A stretch of DNA of 46,611 nt from Rhodocyclaceae bacterium (GTDB lineage: Bacteria; Pseudomonadota; Gammaproteobacteria; Burkholderiales; Rhodocyclaceae). Position 1 is the stretch's first letter, and each line of letters begins with the position of its first letter. The stretch spans positions 1-46,611 of the forward strand of contig JAGRGD010000024.1 in NCBI GenBank assembly GCA_020445665.1, written 5' to 3'. This document shows, one piece after another, positions 31,848-39,340 of the stretch. The position numbers and the translations under genes were made by a program. The notes under the pieces were generated by a model that saw only the letters and a list, made by a program, of their open reading frames with translations, searched no databases and was not told where the DNA came from.

Positions 31848-33109
31848 GGTGGTCGAGCCGCTGGTCCAGCCGGATCGTGGGGTGTCTGCTGGCGCTGCTG
31901 GCAGGGGGCGCCCTCGCCGGCGGCCGGGTGGCGCTGGTGATCGGCAACGCCGCCTACCCGAGCGCGCCACTGGCCAATCCGGTCAACGACGCCCGCGCGA
32001 TGGCCGACCGTCTGGGCGAACTCGGGTTCGAGGTTCGTGTGCTCACCGATGCCGACCGGAGCAAGATGGAGCGGGCGATGGTCGACTTCAGCCAGCGGCT
32101 GGGCGAGGACACCACCGCGCTGTTCTACTTCGCCGGCCACGGCGTGCAATCCCGGGGGCGCAACTACCTGCTGCCCATCGGCGCCCCGATCGACTCGGAG
32201 GCGGCGCTGCGCTTCGAGGCGGTGGACGTGGGCGACCTGCTCGACGAGATCGCCCGGAGCCGCTCGCGGGTCAATTTCGTGATCCTCGACGCCTGCCGCA
32301 ACAACCCCTACGAGCGCAAGGTGCGCGGCGGCGGCAGCGGCCTGGCGGCGATCGACGCGGCACGGGGCACCCTGATCGCCTACGCCACGGCCCCCGGGTC
32401 GGTGGCGGTCGACGGGGAGGGCAGCAACGGCCTCTATACCGCCGAACTGCTCAAGGCCCTCGAGGCCCCTGGCCTGAAGGCCGAAGATGTCTTCAAGCGG
32501 GTGCGGATCGCCGTCTCCGACCAGTCCCGCGGCCTGCAGGTGCCGTGGGAGTCCTCTTCCCTGACCGGTGATTTCGTGTTCAATCGCGCGGCCGCCGCCC
32601 CCGGCGAGGGCACGCCGACCGCCGCGCCGCCCTCCGCGTCACTCGAGCAGGGGCTGTGGGACAGTGCGCGCGAGCTCGATACCCCGGCGGCCTACCAGGC
32701 CTACCTGGAGCGGTACCCGGAGGGCGTGTTCGCCGGCATCGCGCAGCTCAGGGCGCAGCAATCGGGGCGCCCGGCCGTGCGTGCGGCCAACGCGGCCGCG
32801 TGCGATGTGAGCGGTCGCTGGCACAACCGGGTGCCCAGTCTCGACTGCGAATCCACGCTGACCTTCACGCCGCAGGCCGACGGCAGCTTCGCCCTGCAGG
32901 AGGACGGCTGCGGCGACGTCACCGGCGAGGCGCGGCAGGTGGGCGACCTTCTGGTCGTCGACTGGCGCCACAGCCTGCTCTGCCAGGGGCGGACGGAACT
33001 GCGGTTCGACGCCGACTGCCGGCGCGCCGAGGGCGACGTGATCATGCCCAGCGGCTTTCTTGGCTGCAGCGGCCGTCATCCCTCGACGGTGACCCGCATC
33101 GAAGAGTGA
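31844..33109 (+). CDS. Caspase-like (peptidase C14, metacaspase-type) secreted protein
   Basis: The 421-residue product has a signal peptide (IVGCLLALLAGGALA) and a caspase fold: RVALVIGNAAYPSAPLANPVNDARAMADRLGELGFEV, the catalytic His in FYFAGHGVQ (H99) and the catalytic Cys in VILDACRNNPY (C151). LIAYATAPGSVA and SLTGDFVFN follow. A TPR-like helical stretch (LEQGLWDSARELDTPAAYQAYLERYPEG, about 265-295) precedes a C-terminal beta domain with several Cys (CDVSGRWHNRVPSLDCESTLTF). Such proteins cleave after Arg/Lys or Asp; targets here are unknown. Secretion and coupling to a cytochrome gene point to an envelope role. Confidence 0.88.
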   Translation: MRWSSRWSSRIVGCLLALLAGGALAGGRVALVIGNAAYPSAPLANPVNDARAMADRLGELGFEVRVLTDADRSKMERAMVDFSQRLGEDTTALFYFAGHGVQSRGRNYLLPIGAPIDSEAALRFEAVDVGDLLDEIARSRSRVNFVILDACRNNPYERKVRGGGSGLAAIDAARGTLIAYATAPGSVAVDGEGSNGLYTAELLKALEAPGLKAEDVFKRVRIAVSDQSRGLQVPWESSSLTGDFVFNRAAAAPGEGTPTAAPPSASLEQGLWDSARELDTPAAYQAYLERYPEGVFAGIAQLRAQQSGRPAVRAANAAACDVSGRWHNRVPSLDCESTLTFTPQADGSFALQEDGCGDVTGEARQVGDLLVVDWRHSLLCQGRTELRFDADCRRAEGDVIMPSGFLGCSGRHPSTVTRIEE

Positions 33110-33144
33110 CGGTGCCGTCCAGGCCCCGCGCGAATGGCCCGGCT

Positions 33145-33513
33145 TCAGGGGATCGCTACGTCGATTTCGGCACCGCCATGGCCATGGACCTTGTCGTGGG
33201 CACGCAGCCGCACCGTGCCGATGCCGGGCGGAATTGCGACGCCGCCGAGGGAGCGGGTGAAGGGCTGTTCGGTCTCGTGGGGATGGAGCAGCACCCGCGT
33301 GCCGAGGACGCGACCGTCCGGCGCCAGGACGTCCCACCGGTCCGCGTAGTGGGCCCAGCCCTCGTCGGTGTGGCGGACGGTCACGTCGAAACGGCAGCGT
33401 CGGCCCGCGTCGCAGTGGGCTTCGGCGGCCACCACATCGGCCTCGCCGGCCGTCGCGCCGGTCACCGCTAGCGCGGTCAGGGTGGTCATCAGGAAGCGGG
33501 GCATGGCTTTCAT
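33145..33513 (-). CDS. Small exported His-containing protein
   Basis: The 122-residue product has a signal peptide (FLMTTLTALAVTGATA) and a mature part with one Cys pair (CDAGRRC). Beta-strand-like segments follow (FDVTVRHTDEGWAHYADRWDVL, RVLLHPHETEQPFTRSLGGVAIPPG), and a His-rich end (HDKVHGHGGAEIDVAIP). No named family is recognised. ATG 33513 overlaps the stop of the RES-domain gene by four bases, so it is the last gene of that transcript, although it is unlikely to be part of the toxin system. Confidence 0.7.
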   Translation of the reverse strand: MKAMPRFLMTTLTALAVTGATAGEADVVAAEAHCDAGRRCRFDVTVRHTDEGWAHYADRWDVLAPDGRVLGTRVLLHPHETEQPFTRSLGGVAIPPGIGTVRLRAHDKVHGHGGAEIDVAIP

Positions 33514-34247
33514 TGCGGTGTCTCCAGGGAGGGCTCCCAGGCGTGCATGTCCACCACCATCGACTCCTGCCGGCGGCGCCACATGACCTCGTGGAGGCTG
33601 ACGGCGAGCCACCAGGTCTGGTTGCCGTCGAGGGGTTTCGGGCGGGCGAAGGCGGCCGGGTCGAGCACGGCCAGGCACCAGCCGGGCTGCGGGTCGCGTA
33701 CCGACTCGTAGCGGATTGCGCCGACGCCGCCCTCCCGCGCCGAGCGGGCAAGGGTCTGGCAGGGTGCGTAATCCATTGGCGCGGTCCAGGTCGTGCGCTG
33801 TGCAGCGAAGGGGGGCGTGCGCAGGTCCACCACCGTGGTCTCGATGCGGCTGCGAAAGGCGGTGTGGGCTACCGGGTCGAGGCGCTCGAGGGCCGGCGCG
33901 TCGCGCAGAAAGCGCCAGCGCCAGTAACCGAGCTCGGCGCAGGCGGTGCGGACCGAGCCGGCGCCGTAGAACACCCCCGGGTCGGTTGCTGCGCGAAACC
34001 GGGATCCCCCCTCGCGGGGTGGATACCGGAACGGCGTGGCGAGGAGGTAGTCGAGGCTGTCGGTGTGCTCGGGCCACGAGGGTTTGCCGTCGTCGAGGAG
34101 GGATTCGAGCAGGTCCTGCTCGTCGGCGGAGTCCACCAGCTTCATGGTCGCCGCGGTGTGCTGGGCCTCGACGATCCGCCAGACGACGCCCCGCCAGGCA
34201 GATGCCTCAGACGAGACCGCGCGAGGCGTCCAGGTATTGAACGACAC
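33510..34247 (-). CDS. RES-domain toxin (predicted NAD+-degrading)
   Basis: The 245-residue product has RES features: VVWRIVEAQHTAATM, GGSRFRAATDPGVFYGAGSVRTACAELGYWRWRFL (the R-X-E-like active region), then ARSAREGGVGAIRYESVRDPQPGWCLAVLDPAAF. RES toxins such as MbcT and ParT consume NAD+ or modify metabolic enzymes. The start is GTG 34247 with GGAGGG nine bases upstream. The gene overlaps the antitoxin gene by 41 bases, which fits a coupled toxin-antitoxin pair. Confidence 0.88.
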   Translation of the reverse strand: MSFNTWTPRAVSSEASAWRGVVWRIVEAQHTAATMKLVDSADEQDLLESLLDDGKPSWPEHTDSLDYLLATPFRYPPREGGSRFRAATDPGVFYGAGSVRTACAELGYWRWRFLRDAPALERLDPVAHTAFRSRIETTVVDLRTPPFAAQRTTWTAPMDYAPCQTLARSAREGGVGAIRYESVRDPQPGWCLAVLDPAAFARPKPLDGNQTWWLAVSLHEVMWRRRQESMVVDMHAWEPSLETPQ

Positions 34248-34587
34248 GAACCAGGCCCTCCGTGCTGCGGATCAGATCGATCGGGCGACCGTTGAGGCCG
34301 CGATTCTCTGCCGTGAGCCATTGGCGGGCAGCCCCTTCGTTGCCGACGATCGAGTCGAGGGAGCGGAAGGTGCGGACGAATAGGAGGGCGAACTCCCATT
34401 CCTTGCGGTCCGGGTCGAGCTGGTACTGACCGCTGAACAGACGGGTGATGGTGGCGGGGCTCAGGCCCAGGATGCGGGCCAGCAGGTTCCTCGGGATGGA
34501 GAGCCGCTCGGCACTGCGGGTGACGGCTTTCGAGAGCACGGCGGCGGCGTCGGGCCGGGTCCCGACCGGGTGGGCGTTGGCAGACAT
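34207..34587 (-). CDS. Xre/MbcA/ParS-type antitoxin
   Basis: The 126-residue product has an N-terminal helix-turn-helix (LSIPRNLLARILGLSPATITRLFSGQYQLDPD) and a DUF2384-type C-terminal part (FVRTFRSLDSIVGNEGAARQWLTAENRGLNGRPIDLI). It ends VVQYLDASRGLV, the segment that blocks the RES active site. AGGAGG precedes ATG 34587. It is the partner of the RES toxin and should repress the pair through the palindrome just upstream. Confidence 0.9.
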   Translation of the reverse strand: MSANAHPVGTRPDAAAVLSKAVTRSAERLSIPRNLLARILGLSPATITRLFSGQYQLDPDRKEWEFALLFVRTFRSLDSIVGNEGAARQWLTAENRGLNGRPIDLIRSTEGLVRVVQYLDASRGLV

Positions 34588-34601
34588 CGTTGACCTCCTT
34601 G

Positions 34602-34629
34602 CAGAAATTATAGACGTCAATAATTTCTG
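34602..34629. promoter_or_regulatory. Palindromic operator of the RES/Xre toxin-antitoxin genes
   Basis: Perfect 10-base arms CAGAAATTAT (34602-34611) and ATAATTTCTG (34620-34629) flank AGACGTCA, whose core GACGTC is itself a palindrome, so 26 of 28 bases are symmetric. It lies 14 bases upstream of the antitoxin ATG in an AT-rich patch and probably overlaps the promoter. Binding by the antitoxin's helix-turn-helix is inferred. Confidence 0.8.
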
Positions 34630-34636
34630 AGGAAAG

Positions 34637-36055
34637 TCAGCTTCCGCTCACCTCGGGGTGCATCTGGGTCAGCGGAAAGTAATCCCGGTCAGAGCCGAGG
34701 ATGTGGCGGGTCACCAGTTCGTGGGCGAGAAACTGGAAGACCTCTCCCACCGGCAGGACGCCCGCCTCGAACTCATTCACCAGGGCATGGCAACGGGAAA
34801 TCAGGCCGGCATGCTCGACCCGGTGATCGTTCAGGCCCGAATAGGCCATTGCGTCGAGAATCCACTCCTCATCGCTAAAGTGGCGCGCCACCTCGCTGAT
34901 GAGCTGCTCGACGACGCCCAGCACCTCGTCCTTCGGGCGGCCCGACATCACCGCATCGAGCAATTCGTTGGCGCGTGCGAAGAGTTGCTCGTGCTGGCGG
35001 TCGATGACCGGGTGGCCGCAGCGGAAGGCCTCCTTCCAGACCAGCTGGACGAAGTTGCCCTCGAGATGCTCGACGTGGTTCTGGGTCATGCTGCGCGCCG
35101 GATCCACGTCGATGCGGTTGCGCCCCGCGTCCTTGGCCCGGTACATGGCCCGGTCGGCTCGGGCGAGCCACTCGGTGTGGGTCTCAGAGGGCAGATACTC
35201 GGCGACGCCGATGCTCACCGTGAGGTGGCCGATGGGTTCCAGCGCGTGGGCTGCCACCGCCTCGCAGATGCGCTGGGCGGTTGCCCTGGCCCGGCCCAGA
35301 CCGGTGTTGGGCATCAGCACGATGAACTCCTCGCCGCCCCAGCGGGTGAGCGAGTCCGACTTGCGCAGGATAGCCCGGATCAGGGTGCTCACCTGGACCA
35401 GCACCCGGTCGCCCTCCTGGTGGCCGTGCAGGTCATTGATGCGCTTGAAATGGTCCACATCGATGAGCAGCATCGACAGCGGGTGACCGTAGCGCGCCGA
35501 GCGGTGGATCTCACCCTCGATCGTCTCCTCGTAGCGGCGACGGTTCCAGGCATTGGTCAGGCGGTCGGTACTGGCCAGCTCCTCGAGGGCGAAGATCGCG
35601 CCGCGCAGCTGCGAGTTGACCAGCTGCGCCTCCTTGAGTGCCCGCTCGGCGGCCGCCGAGTCCCGCTGCTGCTGGGTGATCTCCATCGCGATGATGCCGA
35701 CGGCGATCGCCTGGTGGTGTTCGTCGAGGATCGGGAAACGGGCGACGAGGAAGGAGAGGGTGGCGCCGTCGCGCACGATGCACTCGTCAGCGCTGCGCCC
35801 CCGCCCCGACTTGAGGACGGCCTGCTCGGCCTCGTGGGCGATGCGCGCCCGCTCTGCATCGAGGAACAACTCGTCACGCTGGCCGAAGACGCGCTCCAGC
35901 CCAACGCCGACGTAGCGCTGGTACTCGCCGTTGGCGAACAGGTACCGGCCTTCCAGGTCCTTGATCGCCACGGCCGCGTGAGAGTGGTTCAGGAACAGCG
36001 GCAGGATGTCCCTGACGTCATCGATTTCCATGAGGCCTTGTGTTGCAGTCGGCAT
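34637..36055 (-). CDS. PAS-GGDEF-hemerythrin diguanylate cyclase
   Basis: The 472-residue product has a PAS domain (about residues 15-125, NHSHAAVAIKDLEGRYLFANGEYQRYVG, FPILDEHHQAIAVGIIAMEIT) and a coiled linker. The GGDEF domain has GGEEF at 240-244 and an RXXD inhibitory site RKSD at 231-234. A C-terminal bacteriohemerythrin domain carries a full set of iron ligands (H355, H392, E396, H411, H415, H451, D456). GGDEF domains make c-di-GMP; hemerythrin binds O2 at a di-iron site. It probably couples O2 to c-di-GMP, as in the Vibrio hemerythrin-DGC. ATG 36055 is taken; ATG 36031 with AAGG is an alternative. Confidence 0.92.
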   Translation of the reverse strand: MPTATQGLMEIDDVRDILPLFLNHSHAAVAIKDLEGRYLFANGEYQRYVGVGLERVFGQRDELFLDAERARIAHEAEQAVLKSGRGRSADECIVRDGATLSFLVARFPILDEHHQAIAVGIIAMEITQQQRDSAAAERALKEAQLVNSQLRGAIFALEELASTDRLTNAWNRRRYEETIEGEIHRSARYGHPLSMLLIDVDHFKRINDLHGHQEGDRVLVQVSTLIRAILRKSDSLTRWGGEEFIVLMPNTGLGRARATAQRICEAVAAHALEPIGHLTVSIGVAEYLPSETHTEWLARADRAMYRAKDAGRNRIDVDPARSMTQNHVEHLEGNFVQLVWKEAFRCGHPVIDRQHEQLFARANELLDAVMSGRPKDEVLGVVEQLISEVARHFSDEEWILDAMAYSGLNDHRVEHAGLISRCHALVNEFEAGVLPVGEVFQFLAHELVTRHILGSDRDYFPLTQMHPEVSGS

Positions 36056-36175
36056 GCAGGCGCCCAGCCCTGGGGAGGGAACCGGGATCGTGATGGCTGT
36101 ATGCCCGCAGCGTAGCAACTATCGACATGCTTCGCGAGTCACCCGAATGTTAATGTGGTTTTCGTATGCATTTCG

Positions 36176-37432
36176 TCATAACACCAGAATCGCCCTGAAA
36201 TCGTTCACATTGGTCAGGGTCGGGCCGGTCACGACAGAGTCGCCCAGCGCCTGGAAGAAGCCGTGGCCGTCGTTGTCGTCGAGGGCCGCGCGAGGCGGGA
36301 TACCGGCCTGCCACGCGCGAGCCAGGGTGTCGGGCGCGATGATCGCACCGGCGATCTCCTCCGCCCCATCCACCCCGTCGGTGTCGCCGGCCAAAGCCCA
36401 GGTGCCCGCCTGGCCATCAAGCCCGAGGGCGAGGGCCAGCAGGAACTCCACGTTGCGCCCGCCGCGCCCCCGGCCTTTCAGCGTGACCGTTGTCTCGCCG
36501 CCCGAGAGCAGCACGCACGGCGGCCTGGCCGGCTGGTGGTGGCGCGACACCTGTTGCGCCATACCGGCGAGCACGCGGCCCAGCTCACGGGCCTCGCCTT
36601 CGAGGCTGTCGCCGAGGATCAGTGGCCGGATGCCGTGCCGCGCCGCGACGCCGGCGGCGGCCAGCAGGGCGATCTGCGGCGTGGCGACGAAGTGGGTCTC
36701 GCCCCCCGCGAGGCGGTCGTCCCCCGGCTTGATCGACTCGCCCCGGCCGGACTCGAGCAGCGCACGGGCCGCGTCCGGCAGCGCAACGCCGTAGCGACGC
36801 ACGATCTCGAGGGCGTCGGCGCAGGTGCTGGCGTCAGCGACGGTCGGCCCCGAGGCAATGTCCGCAGGCCGGTCGCCCGGCACGTCGGAGACCAGCAGGT
36901 TGACCACCCGCGCCGGGTGACAGGCCGCGGCCAGCCGCCCGCCCTTGATGGCGGAGAGGTGTCGCCGCAGGCAGTTCATCTCGCCGATCGTCGCGCCGCA
37001 GTTCAGGAGCGCCCGGTTGATGGCCTGCTTGTCGGCGAGGGTCAGCCCCTCGGCCGGCAGGGGCAGCAGGGCCGAGCCGCCGCCCGAGATCAGGCAGATC
37101 ACCAGGTCGTCCGCCCCCAGCGGGGTCACCAGCTCGAGCATCCGCCGGGCGGCGGCCTCGCCGGCCGCGTCGGGCACCGGGTGGGCGGCCTCGACGATCT
37201 CGATGCGTCTGCAGGGCACCGCGTAGCCGTAGCGGGTCACCACCAGGCCGCCAAGTTCGCCCGGCCAGTGGGCTTCGAGCACCCGCGCCATCTCGGCCGA
37301 GCCCTTGCCGGCGCCGATCACCACGGTGCGACCGGTCGGGGGCTCGGGCAGCAGCGGCGGCAGGCTGTGCTCGGGCTGGGCGGCCCGCACCGCCGCATCG
37401 AACATCTCGCGGAGTATCGCGCGCGGATCCAT
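36176..37432 (-). CDS. ttuD: Glycerate kinase, GckA/TtuD type
   Basis: The 418-residue product has MOFRL/DUF4147-type glycerate 2-kinase features: RTVVIGAGKGSAEMARVLE, DLVICLISGGGSALLPLPAEGLTLADKQAINRALLNCGATIGEMNCLRRHLSAIKGGRLA, NLLVSDVPGDRPADIASGPTVAD, and the C-terminal GRGRGGRNVEFLLALAL and GDTDGVDG. It phosphorylates glycerate to 2-phosphoglycerate. Its ATG shares the last base of the preceding stop (TGATG), coupling it to the reductase that makes glycerate. Confidence 0.92.
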   Translation of the reverse strand: MDPRAILREMFDAAVRAAQPEHSLPPLLPEPPTGRTVVIGAGKGSAEMARVLEAHWPGELGGLVVTRYGYAVPCRRIEIVEAAHPVPDAAGEAAARRMLELVTPLGADDLVICLISGGGSALLPLPAEGLTLADKQAINRALLNCGATIGEMNCLRRHLSAIKGGRLAAACHPARVVNLLVSDVPGDRPADIASGPTVADASTCADALEIVRRYGVALPDAARALLESGRGESIKPGDDRLAGGETHFVATPQIALLAAAGVAARHGIRPLILGDSLEGEARELGRVLAGMAQQVSRHHQPARPPCVLLSGGETTVTLKGRGRGGRNVEFLLALALGLDGQAGTWALAGDTDGVDGAEEIAGAIIAPDTLARAWQAGIPPRAALDDNDGHGFFQALGDSVVTGPTLTNVNDFRAILVL

Positions 37433-38334
37433 CAGCGCGGCGCCTGGCCGCCGATCTCGTGGTTGGCGAGGCCCTCGAGCGCTCGCACCATGGCCGAGTG
37501 GTCCCAGGCCTTGCCGCCGTGGGCGACGCAGGCGTTGAACAGCTCCTGGGCGGTGGCCGTGTTGGGCAGCGACAGGCCCAGCTCGCGGGCGGTGCCGAGC
37601 GCCAGGTTGAGGTCCTTCTGGTGCAGCTCGATGCGGAAGCCGGGGTCGAAGGTCCGCTTGACCATCCGCTCGCCGTGCACCTCGAGGATGCGTGAATTGG
37701 CGAAGCCACCCATCAGCGCCTCGCGCACCCGGGCCGGGTCGGCGCCGGCCTTGGAGGCCAGCACCAGCGCCTCGCCGACCGCCTCGATGGTCAGCGCGAC
37801 GATGATCTGGTTGGCCACCTTGGTGATCTGGCCGGCGCCGTTCTCTCCGACCAGGGTGATGTTCTTGCCCATCTTCTGGAAGATCGGCAGGACCCGGTCG
37901 AAGGTCGCCTGCGGGCCGCCGACCATGATGGTCAGCGCCGCGTTGCGGGCGCCCACCTCGCCACCCGACACCGGCGCGTCGAGGTAGCGGGCGCCCTTGG
38001 CCTCGATGCGCGCCGCGAAGTCGCGGGTCGCCACCGGCGAGATCGAGCTCATGTCCACCACCACCTTGCCCGCCGAGATGCCTTCGGCCACCCCTCCCTC
38101 GCCGAACAGAACGCGCTCCACATCGGGGGTGTCGGGCACCATCACGATCACGATGTCGGCCTGGCGGGCGACCTCGGCGGCCGATTGGCAGGCCACGCCG
38201 CCGGCGCCGGTCAGATCCTCCGGCACGCCGCTGCGGCTGTGCAGGTAGGCGGGGTGGCCGGCGGCCAGCAGGTGGCCGGCCATGGGGCGGCCCATGATGC
38301 CGAGGCCGATGAAGCCGATGGTTTCCATGCTCAT
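37432..38334 (-). CDS. glxR: Tartronate semialdehyde reductase (GarR/GlxR)
   Basis: The 300-residue product has the beta-hydroxyacid dehydrogenase pattern: N-terminal NAD(P) site IGFIGLGIMGRPMAGHL, DAPVSGGEVGARNAALTIMVGG (substrate site), GQITKVANQI with the catalytic Lys, and a helical C-terminal part. It reduces tartronate semialdehyde to glycerate. AGGAGA precedes ATG 38334; ATG 38328 is two residues in. It is flanked by hydroxypyruvate isomerase and glycerate kinase, completing a short route. Confidence 0.92.
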   Translation of the reverse strand: MSMETIGFIGLGIMGRPMAGHLLAAGHPAYLHSRSGVPEDLTGAGGVACQSAAEVARQADIVIVMVPDTPDVERVLFGEGGVAEGISAGKVVVDMSSISPVATRDFAARIEAKGARYLDAPVSGGEVGARNAALTIMVGGPQATFDRVLPIFQKMGKNITLVGENGAGQITKVANQIIVALTIEAVGEALVLASKAGADPARVREALMGGFANSRILEVHGERMVKRTFDPGFRIELHQKDLNLALGTARELGLSLPNTATAQELFNACVAHGGKAWDHSAMVRALEGLANHEIGGQAPR

Positions 38335-38372
38335 GCGTGTCGTCTCCTGGGGTGTCTTGTCCTTGTGGGGTG

Positions 38373-39146
38373 TCAGCGGCCGGGCAGCCAGCCCAAGCCG
38401 GCCGCGGTATCGCCCGCCGGGCGGTACTCGCAGCCAATCCACCCATCGTAGCCCAGCCGGTCGATCTCGCCGAACAGGAAGGGGAAGTGGATCTCGCCAC
38501 TGCCCGGCTCGTGGCGGCCGGGGTTGTCGGCGAGCTGCATGTGGTCGATGCGTGGCAGCAGCCGGGCGATCGTGGCGGCCAGCTCGCCCTCCATGCGCTG
38601 GGCGTGGTAGATGTCGTACTGGAGGTAGAGGTTCGGCGCCCCGACCGCCTCGATCAGGCGCATCGCCTGGTCCGAGCGGGTGAGCAGGAAGCCGGGGATG
38701 TCGAAGTGGTTGATCGGCTCGATCAGCAGCTTCAGCCCGGCCCGGGCAAGTTCGCCGGCGGCGTAGGCGAGGTTCTCGCTGAACACCGCCTCGGCATCGT
38801 CCCGGCCGAGCCCCTTCGGCACGATGCCGGCCAGGCAGTTGAGCCGCGGGCAGCCGAGCCGCGTCGCATAGGTGATGCCGCGGGCGACGCCGTCGCGAAA
38901 CTCGTCCCGCCGGTCGGGGTGGCAGGCGATGCCGCGCTCGCCGGCGTCCCAGTTGCCCGGGGGCAGGTTGTGCAGCACCTGCACCAGGCCGTTGTCCCGG
39001 AGGCGGGCAGCGAGCTCGTCGGCCTCCCAGGCGTAGGGAAACAGATACTCGACCCCGGTGAAGCCGGCCCGGGCCGCGGCCTCGAAGCGGTCGAGGAACG
39101 GCACCTCGTTGAACAGCATGGTCAGGTTGGCGGCGAACTGGGGCAT
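38373..39146 (-). CDS. hyi: Hydroxypyruvate isomerase
   Basis: The 257-residue TIM-barrel isomerase starts MPQFAANLTMLFNEVPFLDRFEAAARAGFTGVEYLFPY, typical of Hyi. It goes on with LLIEPINHFDIPGFLL (metal-binding Glu), YLQYDIYHAQRMEG (metal-binding Asp/His), and IGCEYRPAGDTAAGLGWL near the C terminus (second Glu). It interconverts hydroxypyruvate and tartronate semialdehyde. GAGGAG precedes ATG 39146. First gene of the hyi-glxR-ttuD set; glyoxylate carboligase is not in the window. Confidence 0.93.
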   Translation of the reverse strand: MPQFAANLTMLFNEVPFLDRFEAAARAGFTGVEYLFPYAWEADELAARLRDNGLVQVLHNLPPGNWDAGERGIACHPDRRDEFRDGVARGITYATRLGCPRLNCLAGIVPKGLGRDDAEAVFSENLAYAAGELARAGLKLLIEPINHFDIPGFLLTRSDQAMRLIEAVGAPNLYLQYDIYHAQRMEGELAATIARLLPRIDHMQLADNPGRHEPGSGEIHFPFLFGEIDRLGYDGWIGCEYRPAGDTAAGLGWLPGR

Positions 39147-39340
39147 GGTCGGCTCCTCGGGGGCGAATGGCGGTTACCTTGCCATGACTCGCGCCGCGCC
39201 GTCGATGCGCCCGGTGGCGCGATTCTCCGTTGCGTTGCAACAGTGGCGCCCAAAAAATGCACACTGCGGGGCCCGATCGCGATAAAGACTGCCGCGGCGA
39301 TGCCGAAACCTGAAGGGATATCCAAGTAGAGGGGTCCTGC

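Noticed and set aside
39245-39275. Sigma-54 promoter (TGGCGC ... ATGCA) before the sensor-MFS gene
   Set aside because: The GG-GC distance is 12 bases, not the required 10.
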